Position numbers and translations under genes: made by a program. From an uncultured Anaerolineae bacterium (GTDB lineage Bacteria; Chloroflexota; Anaerolineae; Promineifilales; Promineifilaceae): a stretch of 64,000 nucleotides of DNA. How positions within the stretch are numbered: the first letter of the stretch is position 1; each line of letters opens with the position of its first letter. This document shows, one piece after another, positions 33,460 through 43,058 of this stretch. The notes below the pieces were generated by a model, which ran no database searches, was not told the DNA's origin, and worked only from the letters and a program-made list of their open reading frames with translations. The stretch lies in NCBI GenBank assembly GCA_905479495.1, contig CAJQMR010000010.1, positions 186,001-250,000 on the forward strand. The letters are read 5' to 3'.

Positions 33460-34218
33460 TCACAATGGCTTCAATTTGTTGGAATTGGCTTCACGAATGA
33501 GGGCACGGGCTAAAATGAGGGTGGGATCGATGAGGGGGAGACCAGCGGCAGTGGGTTCGCTGAAAGCCAGAGGCAGTTCGGTGCAACCCAAAATGATGGC
33601 TTCAGCACCGGCCATTTTAAGTGTGGTGACACCTAACAACAAGTTTGCCAGGGCTTGCTCGGTGACAACGCCGCACGCTTTGATGCCGTACGCGGGATCG
33701 TAGATGGCCGGATGGATTTTTTCGGTTTGCAGGGTGAATGGGGGAAGAACGGCCGTAAATCCCAACGGCTCCAAAACAGCAACATACACCCCAGCCCGGT
33801 ACGTTCCTGTGGTAGAAAGCACGCCAATTTTTGTGACGCCGGGCAGATGAGTTTGTAAAAAACGGCCGACTTCTTCAATCATGTGCAGCACCTGCACATC
33901 ACAGTGGGCCGCTGCCAGTTCGGCACGAATCTGGTTGAAGATGCGCGGGGCGTGGGCGGTGTTGCAGGGGATGCCCACCACGCCTGCGCCCATTCTGGCC
34001 AACTGCTGCACCTGTGCCGCTAAGGCTCCCGCCGGATTCTCGTCCACCTGCCCCAGCAGATATTCCGTGCGGTCCACAATCGTCGTGGGCTGGGACCAGT
34101 TGAGCACGGTGAGATGATCTTGATCGCGGGAAACGGCCGTTTGCGCCGCAATCTTGCCCAGTAGATCAATCCCAGCAAATGGCCCCACACCGCCAACAAC
34201 GCCAATCCATTTTTCCAT
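33460..34218 (-). CDS. Aspartate/glutamate racemase-family protein
   Basis: A 252-aa cytoplasmic enzyme of the Asp/Glu racemase superfamily, which interconverts D- and L-amino acids by a two-cysteine mechanism without a cofactor. Cysteines are in GIPCNTAHAP and LGCTELPLA, and the N-terminal GVVGGVGPFAG loop binds the substrate carboxylate. Substrate is probably aspartate or glutamate, possibly a broader amino acid. It is downstream of the aldolase but separated from it by a terminator. Confidence 0.9.
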   Translation of the reverse strand: MEKWIGVVGGVGPFAGIDLLGKIAAQTAVSRDQDHLTVLNWSQPTTIVDRTEYLLGQVDENPAGALAAQVQQLARMGAGVVGIPCNTAHAPRIFNQIRAELAAAHCDVQVLHMIEEVGRFLQTHLPGVTKIGVLSTTGTYRAGVYVAVLEPLGFTAVLPPFTLQTEKIHPAIYDPAYGIKACGVVTEQALANLLLGVTTLKMAGAEAIILGCTELPLAFSEPTAAGLPLIDPTLILARALIREANSNKLKPL

Positions 34219-34224
34219 GTACCT

Positions 34225-34265
34225 AAAAAAGAGACTAGAGGCTAGAACCTCCAGTCTCTAGTCTC
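34225..34265 (-). terminator. Terminator between aldolase and racemase
   Basis: A perfect 10-bp stem (34231-34240 with 34256-34265) is followed on the minus strand by six T residues (34230-34225). The stem is built from the GGAGACTAGAG-type dispersed repeat, so the repeat has apparently been used as a terminator. Confidence 0.75.
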
Positions 34266-34280
34266 AGTAGTTTAAAAAAC

Positions 34281-34370
34281 TTGACGCAAAGGCGCAAAGA
34301 GGCAAAGAATTGATCCAAAAAGCTGAAACCTCCCTTTGCATCTTCTGGTACTTTGCGTTCTTTGCGTCAA
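34281..34370. repeat. GCAAAG-type inverted repeat
   Basis: Arms ttgacgcaaaggcgcaaag (34281-34299) and ctttgcgttctttgcgtcaa (34351-34370) are nearly perfect reverse complements around a 50-nt centre. A sister element with an 11-bp perfect stem is at 62685-62739. It is non-coding and MITE-like in form but with no transposase nearby. Confidence 0.7.
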
Positions 34371-34413
34371 AAATCTACAGCCATCTATCTACTGAATCTC
34401 CAATCTTGAAACA

Positions 34414-35490
34414 TCATGCCAGCCGGTTGACGTTGTTCAAATCTTCAAACGCTTGCTTCAGGCGTGCGCGGAAGGAATCTTCAGCTGAACGCAGCCATTT
34501 GCGGGGATCGTAGAATTTTTTGTTAGGCACATCGTCCCCATCCGGGTTGCCGATCTGGCTTTGTAGATAGTCGTGGTGTTTCTGGTCGTAAAGGCGAATG
34601 CCGTCCCAGAAAGCCCATTGTAAGTCGGTGTCGATGTTCATCTTGATAGCCCCGTAGGAGATTGCTTCAGCAATTTCTTCCGGGCTGGAACCGGAGCCAC
34701 CGTGGAAGACGAAGTTGATCGGTTGTTCGGCCGTACCGAACTTTTCCTGCACATACACTTGTGAATTGTGCAAAATAACGGGCCGCAGCTGCACATTGCC
34801 CGGTTTATAAACGCCATGCACGTTGCCAAAAGCAGCAGCAATGGTGAATTTGTCGCTCACCTTCATGAGCTGCTCGTAAGCGTAGGCCACTTCTTCTGGT
34901 TGAGTGTAAAGGCGGGAGCTGTCTACATCGGTGTTGTCTACGCCGTCCTCCTCACCACCGGTGATGCCCAGCTCAATTTCCAGCGTCATCCCCATCTTGC
35001 TCATGCGCTCCAGGTAGCGTTGACAAATCTCGATATTTTCCTCAATTGGCTCTTCGGACAGGTCCAGCATATGGGAGCTGTAAAGCGGGATGCCATGCAC
35101 TTTGTAGAACGCCTCACCAGCGTCTAACATGCCATCGACCCAGGGCAGCAGCTTTTTGGCGGCGTGGTCGGTGTGCAAAATGACGCGGGTGCCGTACATG
35201 GCAGCTACCTGATGCACATGGTGCGCGCCAGAGACCGCGCCAGCAACGGCCGCTTTCTGTCCTTCATTGCTCATCCCTTTGCCGGCAAAAAAGCTGGCCC
35301 CACCATTGGAGAATTGCAAAATAACGGGCGAATTTATATCGCGGGCGGTTTCCAACACAGCATTGACACTATTGGTGCCAACTACATTGGCCCCAGGCAA
35401 GGCATATTGATTCGCTTTGGCATGGGCAAATACTTCCTGAACCTGATCACCGGTAATCACACCGGCAGGTAAATGGTTTAATCCTGACAT
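34414..35490 (-). CDS. fba: Class II fructose-bisphosphate aldolase
   Basis: Zinc-dependent cytoplasmic aldolase (358 aa) that cleaves fructose-1,6-bisphosphate in glycolysis and makes it in gluconeogenesis. Motif HTDHA (106-110) contains catalytic Asp108 and Zn ligand His109. A second conserved loop is FHGGSGSSPEEI, and NIDTDLQWAFW binds substrate phosphate. Length and sequence match the class IIA (E. coli FbaA) group. The ORF has only one near-match to the genome palindrome. It is divergent from proB across a gap of about 430 bp. Confidence 0.95.
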   Translation of the reverse strand: MSGLNHLPAGVITGDQVQEVFAHAKANQYALPGANVVGTNSVNAVLETARDINSPVILQFSNGGASFFAGKGMSNEGQKAAVAGAVSGAHHVHQVAAMYGTRVILHTDHAAKKLLPWVDGMLDAGEAFYKVHGIPLYSSHMLDLSEEPIEENIEICQRYLERMSKMGMTLEIELGITGGEEDGVDNTDVDSSRLYTQPEEVAYAYEQLMKVSDKFTIAAAFGNVHGVYKPGNVQLRPVILHNSQVYVQEKFGTAEQPINFVFHGGSGSSPEEIAEAISYGAIKMNIDTDLQWAFWDGIRLYDQKHHDYLQSQIGNPDGDDVPNKKFYDPRKWLRSAEDSFRARLKQAFEDLNNVNRLA

Positions 35491-35918
35491 TAAATACTCT
35501 CCTTGAAATAATAAGTATGCTGCTGAAACTAGCCACAGAGGGCACAGAGTTTACGAAGGAATCAGAGGGAAAATCTGTGGGAGCTGTGGATTTACAGCTA
35601 ACTACTGACACGAAAACTTTTTCCTAGCCATTCAAACCGTTTTACACCAGTTGCCTGTTTAGAAAGTTTCTTTCAGGTCAGTAAATACAATGGTAACATC
35701 CAATTTGGAAACTGCCATAAGTATGCAGAGATTTGGCTTAAAAAACCACATTTTTCCCTTTTGAGCGTAATCGCTCACGTAAGGAATAATCAGTAACGTA
35801 AAATCACGTTTACGATTTCAACAAAGCCAACAGGATTAGGATGACTGACAATATGGAAACGGCCGAATTACAGCTAAAGCCGCGCGCTGTCACACAGCGG
35901 CGCCAAAACAGGAGCGTT
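35491..35918. other. Divergent intergenic region between fba and proB
   Basis: The left part (35526-35600) contains a degenerate CACAGAG-type repeat. The right part holds two small inverted repeats, TGAGCG/CGCTCA (35762-35777) and CGTAAA/TTTACG (35797-35814), which could be operators or the leader of proB. A possible -10 TACAAT lies near 35686 but no convincing -35 pairs with it. An in-frame ATG at 35841 could extend ProB by 26 residues. Confidence 0.5.
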
Positions 35919-37019
35919 ATGTATCAGCGAATTGTTGTCAAACTGGGAACAAGCGTGCTGACGGGAGGAACACCCAAACTAGATCATCCCCATATGGTTG
36001 AGCTGGTACGTCAATGTGCCGAACTGTATCGTCAGGGCAGGGAAATCGTTATCTGCACCTCTGGCGCAATTGCCGTAGGCCGACACCGGCTAGACTTTCC
36101 TGATATTCCCAACACCGTAACCAACAAACAGATGTTTGCCGCTGTGGGCCAAAGCCGCCTGATGCAAATGTGGGAACGTTATTTTGAAATTTATGGTATT
36201 CATGTCGGACAAATATTGCTGACACGGGCCGATGTGACCAACCGGCGACGATATTTGAATGCCCGCGACACGCTGCACACCCTGCTGGAACATCGCATTG
36301 TGCCCGTCATCAACGAAAATGATGCTGTGGCCACCGAAGAGATTAAGGTCGGCGACAATGACAATCTGTCTGCGCTAGTCTCCACGCTGGCCGAAGCAGA
36401 TTTACTGCTGCTGCTCACGGACCAGCCTGGACTGTTTACGGCCGATCCCCGCACCCATCCCGATGCCCAACTGATCCCCGAAGTGCACAAAATTGATGAG
36501 ACAGTTAAAGCATTGGCTGGAGGCAGCGTGAGTGGCCTGGGTGTCGGTGGCATGGCCACCAAATTGCAGGCAGCCGACGTCGCTCGTCGTGCTGGCGCTG
36601 ACGTGGTCATTGCCGCCGGAAGCGCGCCAAACGTGATTACGCGCATCGCCAGCGGTGAATCAGTTGGTACGCGCTTTCCAGCCATAGAAAATCCGCTAGA
36701 AAACCGGAAGCGTTGGATTTTTGCGGGGCGCAAACCCAAAGGGTGCGTGGTCATTGATGAAGGCGCGGCACAAGCTTTGTTGAAAAACGGCCGTTCCCTT
36801 CTGCCCGCCGGTGTCATTGCCATTAACGGCTCCTTTAATCGCGGAGACACCATTTGCATCGAAGGACCAGATAAGCAAGAATTGGCCAAGGGCATCACAC
36901 GCTACGCCAGTGGCGATTTATACCAAATTGCTGGACTGCACTCCGACCAGATTGAAGCAAAATTAGGCTATGCCTACGGCCCAGTGGTGGTGCACCGGAA
37001 TGATTTGATATTGTTGTAA
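35919..37019 (+). CDS. proB: Glutamate 5-kinase (ProB)
   Basis: First enzyme of proline synthesis; phosphorylates glutamate on its gamma-carboxylate with ATP. ATG 35919 ([17 protein letters not shown]) is preceded by AGGAG and matches family starts, giving 366 aa; an upstream in-frame ATG at 35841 would add 26 atypical residues. The amino-acid kinase domain shows NDNLSALVS and [12 protein letters not shown]. The C-terminal PUA domain spans about 280-360 ([25 protein letters not shown]). It lies upstream of proA and is surely co-transcribed with it. Feedback control by proline is typical of the family. Confidence 0.95.
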   Translation: MYQRIVVKLGTSVLTGGTPKLDHPHMVELVRQCAELYRQGREIVICTSGAIAVGRHRLDFPDIPNTVTNKQMFAAVGQSRLMQMWERYFEIYGIHVGQILLTRADVTNRRRYLNARDTLHTLLEHRIVPVINENDAVATEEIKVGDNDNLSALVSTLAEADLLLLLTDQPGLFTADPRTHPDAQLIPEVHKIDETVKALAGGSVSGLGVGGMATKLQAADVARRAGADVVIAAGSAPNVITRIASGESVGTRFPAIENPLENRKRWIFAGRKPKGCVVIDEGAAQALLKNGRSLLPAGVIAINGSFNRGDTICIEGPDKQELAKGITRYASGDLYQIAGLHSDQIEAKLGYAYGPVVVHRNDLILL

Positions 37020-37020
37020 T

Positions 37021-37066
37021 TGGAGACTAGAGATTGGAGACTGAAAAATCTCCAATCCCCAGTCTT
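37021..37066. repeat. GGAGATTGG-type repeat inserted between proB and proA
   Basis: A 9-bp perfect stem (37032-37040 with 37049-37057) extends through a GACT/AGTC outer pair. It is a member of the same repeat family as 34231-34265, 52205-52232 and 56841-56875. It separates the proB stop from the proA Shine-Dalgarno within one operon. Confidence 0.75.
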
Positions 37067-37094
37067 TAATTTCTTCGACCAAAGGGAGAACAAG

Positions 37095-38357
37095 ATGACT
37101 GATTTAGTAGCGATGGGGAAAGCAGCCAAAGCCGCGGGGCGCGTGCTGGCTACCTTGACGACAGATGAAAAGAACCGCGCCTTGCTGGCGATTGCCGATG
37201 AGTTAGAAGCCCAAACAGAAACGGTACTGGCCCAAAACGCGTTGGATATTGCAGACGGCCGTAAAAAAGGACTCACCGAAGGGTTGCTTGATCGACTGCT
37301 GCTAACTGAGGCGCGCATGGCTGGTTTGGCCGCCGATACGCGCAGCGTGGTGGGTCTACCCGACCCGGTGGGCAGCGAATTCGACAGCCGGGTGCTGCCC
37401 AATGGCCTGCGCCTGAGCCGCCGCCGCATTCCGGTAGGTGTGCTCGGTGTTATTTATGAAGCGCGGCCCAACGTCACCATTGACATTGCTACGCTTTGCC
37501 TAAAAACCGGCAATGCGGCCATCATGCGCGGCGGCAGCGAAACGCTGCGCAGCAATCTGGCCCTGGTGAATGTGATTCAAGCCGCGTTAGAGAAGGTGGG
37601 ACTGCCGCAAACGGCCGTACAGTACATCGATAATCCTGACCGTGCCCTGGTGGCCGAAATGATGCGTCTGGACAAATATATCGATATGCTCATCCCGCGC
37701 GGTGGGGCCGGGCTGCACCGCCTCTGCCGCGAACAGGCCACCATTCCGGTCATCACCGGCGGCATCGGCATCTGCCACGTTTTTGTGGATGAAACCGCCG
37801 ATCAAGACAGTGCGGTGGACATCATCGAGAACGCCAAGGTGCAGCGCCCCAGCGTCTGTAACGCACTAGACACCGTGCTGGTGCATCCAGCCATTGCCGA
37901 CGAATTTTTGCCCAAGATGGCCGAACGCATGGCCCAAAACAAAGTCGAGCTGCGTCCTGCTGGTCGTGCCCTGGAAATTTTGAACCAAAATGGGCATGGC
38001 GCTAAAGTCGTGCCCGCCGGACCAGACGATTTCAGCACCGAGTGGATGAGCCTGATTCTGGGTGTGAAAATCATGGAACTGGACGAGGCGATTGACCATA
38101 TCGACGCCCACAGCATGGACCACAGCGACAGCATTTTGACAAACAATTGGCACAACGCCACCAAGTTTGTCAATGAGGTGAACAGTTCGGCCGTTTTTGT
38201 GAATGCCAGCACGCGCTTCAATGATGGTGGCCAATTTGGTTTAGGGGCCGAGGTCGCCGTCAGCACCCAAAAGCTGCACGCGCGCGGCCCAATGGGGCTG
38301 GAGGAGCTAACGACCTACAAGTGGGTCTGTATTGGGGATGGACATATACGGCCGTAA
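37095..38357 (+). CDS. proA: Glutamate-5-semialdehyde dehydrogenase (ProA)
   Basis: Second enzyme of proline synthesis; reduces gamma-glutamyl phosphate to glutamate semialdehyde with NADPH. ATG 37095 with GGGAGA upstream gives 420 aa; the longer frame from 37020 translates the intergenic repeat and is rejected. Aldehyde-dehydrogenase fold with [11 protein letters not shown] and the catalytic Cys in [17 protein letters not shown]. The C terminus [17 protein letters not shown] is diagnostic. A strong terminator follows at 38383. Confidence 0.96.
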   Translation: MTDLVAMGKAAKAAGRVLATLTTDEKNRALLAIADELEAQTETVLAQNALDIADGRKKGLTEGLLDRLLLTEARMAGLAADTRSVVGLPDPVGSEFDSRVLPNGLRLSRRRIPVGVLGVIYEARPNVTIDIATLCLKTGNAAIMRGGSETLRSNLALVNVIQAALEKVGLPQTAVQYIDNPDRALVAEMMRLDKYIDMLIPRGGAGLHRLCREQATIPVITGGIGICHVFVDETADQDSAVDIIENAKVQRPSVCNALDTVLVHPAIADEFLPKMAERMAQNKVELRPAGRALEILNQNGHGAKVVPAGPDDFSTEWMSLILGVKIMELDEAIDHIDAHSMDHSDSILTNNWHNATKFVNEVNSSAVFVNASTRFNDGGQFGLGAEVAVSTQKLHARGPMGLEELTTYKWVCIGDGHIRP

Positions 38358-38382
38358 CTTCAACACAAAATTTTAGACATGA

Positions 38383-38420
38383 AAAAAGCGTACGGCCGTT
38401 TGGTCGTACGCTTTTTATTT
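38383..38420 (+). terminator. Intrinsic terminator after proBA
   Basis: A perfect 12-bp stem (38383-38394 with 38405-38416) and 10-nt loop end in a T-rich tail. One ACGGCCGT palindrome (38392-38399) is built into the stem-loop junction. Confidence 0.88.
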
Positions 38421-38581
38421 TGCCAGCGATCAAGTCCGTAATTCACGCTTTTCTTACGCAAAGAGAATAAAACAATACCTTCATCCCATTGAGTTTAAGA
38501 AGGGAAAATCGTACCTTTTCAGAAGGCTTTGGGGAAAGAACGAGCTCGAAGAAAGTTCCTAAAACAAGAGAATGATCGCTG

Positions 38582-40783
38582 ATGAAAAGACTTTTTTCTG
38601 GGATTGGCTCAAAAATTGTATTTCCGTATCTACTGCTAACCCTAATCGTTGCCGGTATTGGCGCGTTTATTGTGGTGAGTCTGGTTACGGGCACGCTGCA
38701 CGAGCGCTTCAACAATCAACTGCTAGACTCCGGCCGCGTGGTGGCCGAAAGCATGGTGGAATATGAAGAAGATCGCCTGGCTGTTTTGCGCCAGGTTGCC
38801 CTCACCGAAGGCGTGCCGGAAGGTTTAGCCAGTCAGAACCATCAGCAGCTCCAATTATTGATTCCCCAAATTATCGTCAACAGCCCTACCGACGCCGTTG
38901 TTTTGCTGGACAGAAACGGCCGTACTCAATTCGCCTGGGACCAGACAACAGACTCTGACCCAGAGGCCACCTTCGCCAACACCAATTTTGCCCAGATTGA
39001 AGATGTGCAGTTTGTGCTTTCAGGCTTTGTCGATCAATATGGCGACAAGCGGGTCATTTTAGTCGATACCCCATCTGGCCACATGTTGTTTACGGTTGGG
39101 CCTGTTTTGCTTGATGACAAGGTTGTCGGCGCGGCAATGGTGGGAACGGCCGTCCGCAAAATGGCCATTGGTCTGACGGAAAGCGCCATCGCCCGTGTCA
39201 CCCTGTATAGCCAAAGTGGGCAGGTCATTGCCACAACTTTGGGAAACGGCCGTGAAAACATCGCCGACCTCATTGAGGAGCCAGCCAGCCAATATACGGC
39301 CGTCTTAAACTTGCTAACCGAATCGCCCAATCGTTACCAGGTGGTGGCTGAAAATGCCGAGACAAATGTTCCCCTGCGACGCCTGGAAGTACTCAATCAG
39401 GATTATCAACTCGCTTTTGGCGATTGGCGCTTACGCAACGAATCATTTGGTCTGTTTAGTGTAGCGCTGCCCAGCAACTTCATTGTCAATGCCGCTGCCA
39501 CCAGCCGCAACTCGTTAAATCTGGTATTCACCATTGCTACCGTCGCCGTCATCATGATCGGTTACCTGGTAGCACGCAGCATTGCCCGACCCTTAAACCG
39601 CCTAGTGGATGTCACCACCGACGTGACAGAAGGCAATTTACACCAGCGCACCGGCATTCTGCGCAATGATGAAATTGGCACCCTGGCCCTCTCCTTCGAT
39701 ACGATGACCGAACGGCTAGATAAGCGCAACCGCCAGCTCATAGCCCAAAAAAGCGAACTGGCTGCTATTCTGCAATCTATCGCCGACGGTGTCATCATGC
39801 TCGACAACGAGAACAACATCGTTAATTCCAACCCAGCCGCGCAAAAAATGATCGCCGATATTACGGGTGAGTTCTCTTCAGCTTCGTTACAAAAGTTATT
39901 CGCCGCTTCTTCTACAAACATCTCTATTGAGGGAAGTGAAATGACTAGCCGGTACGACATGAACGGCCGTGTGCTTAGCGCCTCCTCTGCTCTGGTAAAA
40001 ACTCCCGAGGGCAGCCCCAGTGGTACCGTGATGGTTTTGCGCGACATCACCCGTGCGGCCGAAGCCGAACATCTTAAAGATGACTTCATCACCAGCATGT
40101 CCCACGAACTGCGCACGCCACTCACGGTTGTTAAGCTGTACACGGATTTGTTGAAGCGTTCAGCCAATGGCGCTTTGGCAGAACAAGAACACACTTATTT
40201 AGAAAAAATTGCCAAAGGCAGCAACGAACTGGAAAAACATATCCAGAAGATGATCAATATTTCCGAAATTCAGGCGGGAACACTCCACCTAAAAGAAGCC
40301 GAAACGTCATTCACTGCCTTTATACGGGAACTGGCCAATGAGTGGCGACCCAAAATTGAAGCGAAAGAGATATTTTTTGCGGTGCAACTGCCTGAGATGC
40401 CACTTCTGGTATCAGCCGACACCAGTCGGCTTCATTGGGCCATTGCCAACCTGCTGGAAAATGCCCTGACTTACACGGCCGAAAAGGGCAGCATACAATT
40501 AACCGTTCATCATGATAGTGAAAATGTGTATCTGCGGGTGGCGGACAGTGGTGTTGGTATTGCCCACGGCGACCAACCATTTATTTTCGAACGCTTTTTC
40601 CGAGCCAAGAATGATTTGAATTATGGCGAGCGGGGAATCGGCCTGGGGCTTTATATTGCCCGGGAAATTTTGGAATTGCATGGAGGAAGCATCACAATGG
40701 AAAGCAAAGTAGGGGTGGGCAGCACCTTTACTTGTGCCATACCCTTGCAGGCAGAAACGGCCGTTATCAAGGAGCCTGTTTAG
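38582..40783 (+). CDS. Large sensor histidine kinase with extracytoplasmic Cache-like domain, HAMP and PAS
   Basis: A 733-aa membrane kinase. A first membrane helix (about 10-35) and second (about 310-335) bracket a periplasmic region resembling a single Cache-type sensor. HAMP (about 336-390), a PAS-like domain (about 405-500, EILAAILQSIADGVIMLDNEN region), HisKA with phospho-acceptor in MSHELRTPLTVV and HATPase_c (NLLENALTY, DSGVGIA, GIGLGLYIA) follow. It overlaps no regulator gene; a surface protein gene starts 3 bp after its stop, so sensing and surface protein are co-expressed. No partner response regulator is seen. Confidence 0.92.
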   Translation: MKRLFSGIGSKIVFPYLLLTLIVAGIGAFIVVSLVTGTLHERFNNQLLDSGRVVAESMVEYEEDRLAVLRQVALTEGVPEGLASQNHQQLQLLIPQIIVNSPTDAVVLLDRNGRTQFAWDQTTDSDPEATFANTNFAQIEDVQFVLSGFVDQYGDKRVILVDTPSGHMLFTVGPVLLDDKVVGAAMVGTAVRKMAIGLTESAIARVTLYSQSGQVIATTLGNGRENIADLIEEPASQYTAVLNLLTESPNRYQVVAENAETNVPLRRLEVLNQDYQLAFGDWRLRNESFGLFSVALPSNFIVNAAATSRNSLNLVFTIATVAVIMIGYLVARSIARPLNRLVDVTTDVTEGNLHQRTGILRNDEIGTLALSFDTMTERLDKRNRQLIAQKSELAAILQSIADGVIMLDNENNIVNSNPAAQKMIADITGEFSSASLQKLFAASSTNISIEGSEMTSRYDMNGRVLSASSALVKTPEGSPSGTVMVLRDITRAAEAEHLKDDFITSMSHELRTPLTVVKLYTDLLKRSANGALAEQEHTYLEKIAKGSNELEKHIQKMINISEIQAGTLHLKEAETSFTAFIRELANEWRPKIEAKEIFFAVQLPEMPLLVSADTSRLHWAIANLLENALTYTAEKGSIQLTVHHDSENVYLRVADSGVGIAHGDQPFIFERFFRAKNDLNYGERGIGLGLYIAREILELHGGSITMESKVGVGSTFTCAIPLQAETAVIKEPV

Positions 40784-40786
40784 ACC

Positions 40787-42046
40787 ATGACGTCGGCACC
40801 AGAAACAGGAGACGATCAGCGCCGGAAGCTGTGGCTGTTACCTTTGCTGGGGCTCATCATGAGCCTCCTCTTTGTTTATTCCTCCACCTATCTGGCCTTG
40901 AGCCAATGGCCAACAGAGATTACACAGGCTCAAATGTTGGCTGAAAACGCGGCCAATTACGGCCGCGATCAATCGGCCGCGCCATTTGCCCCCATCAGCA
41001 CCCAAATCATCATTCAAGCCACAAAAGATAGTTTGGGGCTTTCCCTTACGCCAACGCCCTTTAAAATTGATGCCTCGAACCCACTCGTGTCAGATATTCC
41101 AGTACAGATTGCTGATGTTATTGAGACACCAACCAAGGATTTGCCAACGGCCGTTGTCACCACAGCCACTAACACACCCCGGCCTACGTCAGAACCCAAT
41201 ACGCCCACGCCGTTCCCCACCTCGTCACCATCGGCAACGCCAGTAGCCACAGCAACCGCTACAGCAACCAATGCGCCACCTGTGCCGCCAGCAAACACCG
41301 TACCGCCAACGGCAACGGCCGTACCACCAACAGCAACACCACAGCCCACCTGGACACCTCTTCCGCCAGCACCACCACCGCCGCCAGCACCACCAACAGC
41401 AACGACCATGCCACCATCAACGGCAACAGTCCCACCATTGCCACCAACATCTACGCCAACGCCTACGGCCACCGTGCCACCCACAAACACCCCCATACCT
41501 ACGCCAACGTCAACGCCTACCGCCACAGGCACACCTACAGCTGGTCCACCGCCGTGCAGCGGCAACATCCCCGGCGGAGAACCTAACATTGGTGGTCCAA
41601 ATGGCACGTATGCGGCTGTTGGCTGTGGCCAAAGCTTAATTATTGATTTGGGGGCACCAAATGCTATTACCGTTAATGGTGGCGCTGAAACTGCTTTCGA
41701 TCTCGTCTATTATGAGAATGAAAATCCGGCCACGATGATAAATATAGATTGGGTCATTGTGGAAATTGGGCGCAGCGACAGCGGCCCGTGGGTGCAGGTT
41801 TTTTATTGGGGCGACGATCTCCTTGACAGCAATACAAATATCGGTCAGGCGAACTACGGCAATGGCAGCGAACCAGACAACTACCCCATACCTTTTACCG
41901 ATCTGTATGGGGGTAATTCGCCGGGTGTGGCCATCGATGTTGACGCCTTTGCACAAAAAGGGAATTATCGTTGGGTGCGCATCACCTCGCCGCTGGGTGG
42001 CGACAACGACGCAGCCGAAGTTGATGCCATCATGTCACTTCCGTGA
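40787..42046 (+). CDS. Membrane-anchored Thr/Pro-rich surface protein with C-terminal beta domain
   Basis: A 419-aa protein: cytoplasmic tail, one membrane helix (about 15-40, LWLLPLLGLIMSLLFVYSSTYLA), then an extracellular Thr/Pro/Ala-rich spacer (about 110-255). A C-terminal globular domain starts CSGNIPGGEPNIGGPNG and includes WVIVEIGRSDSGPWVQVFYWGDD. That domain resembles a jelly-roll discoidin-like module by pattern only. The start lies 3 bp after the kinase stop, which suggests a functional link. The repeat-rich spacer is low complexity and carries several ACGGCCGT copies. Confidence 0.8.
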   Translation: MTSAPETGDDQRRKLWLLPLLGLIMSLLFVYSSTYLALSQWPTEITQAQMLAENAANYGRDQSAAPFAPISTQIIIQATKDSLGLSLTPTPFKIDASNPLVSDIPVQIADVIETPTKDLPTAVVTTATNTPRPTSEPNTPTPFPTSSPSATPVATATATATNAPPVPPANTVPPTATAVPPTATPQPTWTPLPPAPPPPPAPPTATTMPPSTATVPPLPPTSTPTPTATVPPTNTPIPTPTSTPTATGTPTAGPPPCSGNIPGGEPNIGGPNGTYAAVGCGQSLIIDLGAPNAITVNGGAETAFDLVYYENENPATMINIDWVIVEIGRSDSGPWVQVFYWGDDLLDSNTNIGQANYGNGSEPDNYPIPFTDLYGGNSPGVAIDVDAFAQKGNYRWVRITSPLGGDNDAAEVDAIMSLP

Positions 42047-42139
42047 GCCTATACTGCAATCTTTTTCACCATCAGAGCCACAAAACGGGGGCAAGCACAA
42101 AGGGCAGCACACGGTAGAAAGTGTGTAAGTCTCCCGATT

Positions 42140-42778
42140 CTAATGCGATCCGGCCTCATATTCCGTTCTGCTCTTTAGAACGACATCGGCGGGCAACGCG
42201 TTGCTGAAAGAAATGGCCAAACCATCGTAAGGATACGCCGGATCGCCTTTCACCACGATGAAGTGCAAATGCGGGTATCCGGCCAAACCCGAACGTCCGG
42301 TAACGCCCAACACATCCCCTTGTTCAACTTCATCGCCCACTTTTACATCGATGCCATCTTGCGGCGAATGATAATAAAGACCATAGGTGCTATCCTGGTG
42401 ATCGATAATGACGTAATTGCCCGCACCCCCGCCACTGCTGGGCGCATCTTCCACAACTTTAAACACTGTTCCAGCCCGCGCGGCGGTAAAGGGTGTACCC
42501 ACGGGCATGTCAAAATCAAAGGCGTATTGGTCTGGCTCGCCGGGGCCGTGGTATGAACTGGAGCAGTTGGTTAAACCGGTCATAAACGTTTCGCCAACCG
42601 TAAAGGGCAGCACATAAGGTGATTCTGCCGGATCACTATAAATTTGCCCGTCGCAGCCAGCAACCGACTCACCATATTGGTCCGGCGACAGGCTGCGGCA
42701 GCCCACAAGCAACAAGACGGCAACGGCCGTTGCCCAAACCAAAAATTGATTGCCATACTTCCAGGAATTTTCAATCAT
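42140..42778 (-). CDS. M23-family peptidase lipoprotein (LytM-like)
   Basis: Exported peptidoglycan endopeptidase-like protein, 212 aa from ATG 42778 with GAGG upstream (a longer frame reaches 42859). The signal peptide ends in lipobox LLVGC. The M23 fold is seen in YAFDFDMPVGTPFTAARAG, GNYVIIDHQDSTYGLYYHS and GYPHLHFIVVKGD. The usual first zinc ligand His of HxxxD is replaced (QYAFDFD), while HLH remains, so catalytic competence is uncertain and a LytM-activator role is possible. Confidence 0.82.
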   Translation of the reverse strand: MIENSWKYGNQFLVWATAVAVLLLVGCRSLSPDQYGESVAGCDGQIYSDPAESPYVLPFTVGETFMTGLTNCSSSYHGPGEPDQYAFDFDMPVGTPFTAARAGTVFKVVEDAPSSGGGAGNYVIIDHQDSTYGLYYHSPQDGIDVKVGDEVEQGDVLGVTGRSGLAGYPHLHFIVVKGDPAYPYDGLAISFSNALPADVVLKSRTEYEAGSH

Positions 42779-42985
42779 AATTGCCTCATTCATTTGTCTA
42801 ACAGTGCATCGGGAGAGCATTATACAAACAGCAACGGCACAGGCAACAAACCCGAGCAACGTTATGAGTGGATGAGAACGGCCGTTTTCACCACCCCCTT
42901 TCTTTCTAGACTGGGTAAAATAGCGGCCATCGACGCAGGTAAAAGCGTACGCAAATTCAACGATTCCCCAACGAATGACCCTGTA

Positions 42986-43014
42986 TTGTCACCTAAATTA
43001 CAGTTTATGATACA
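42986..43014 (+). promoter_or_regulatory. Probable promoter of the moxR operon
   Basis: TTGTCA (42986-42991) is followed after 17 bp by GATACA (43009-43014), within the AT-rich run tatgatacaat. It lies 45 bp before the moxR start, and AAGGAG precedes that ATG. Confidence 0.5.
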
Positions 43015-43058
43015 ATGGCACCCGCAATCTAAAATTCACTCATGAAGGAGCATCTTAA

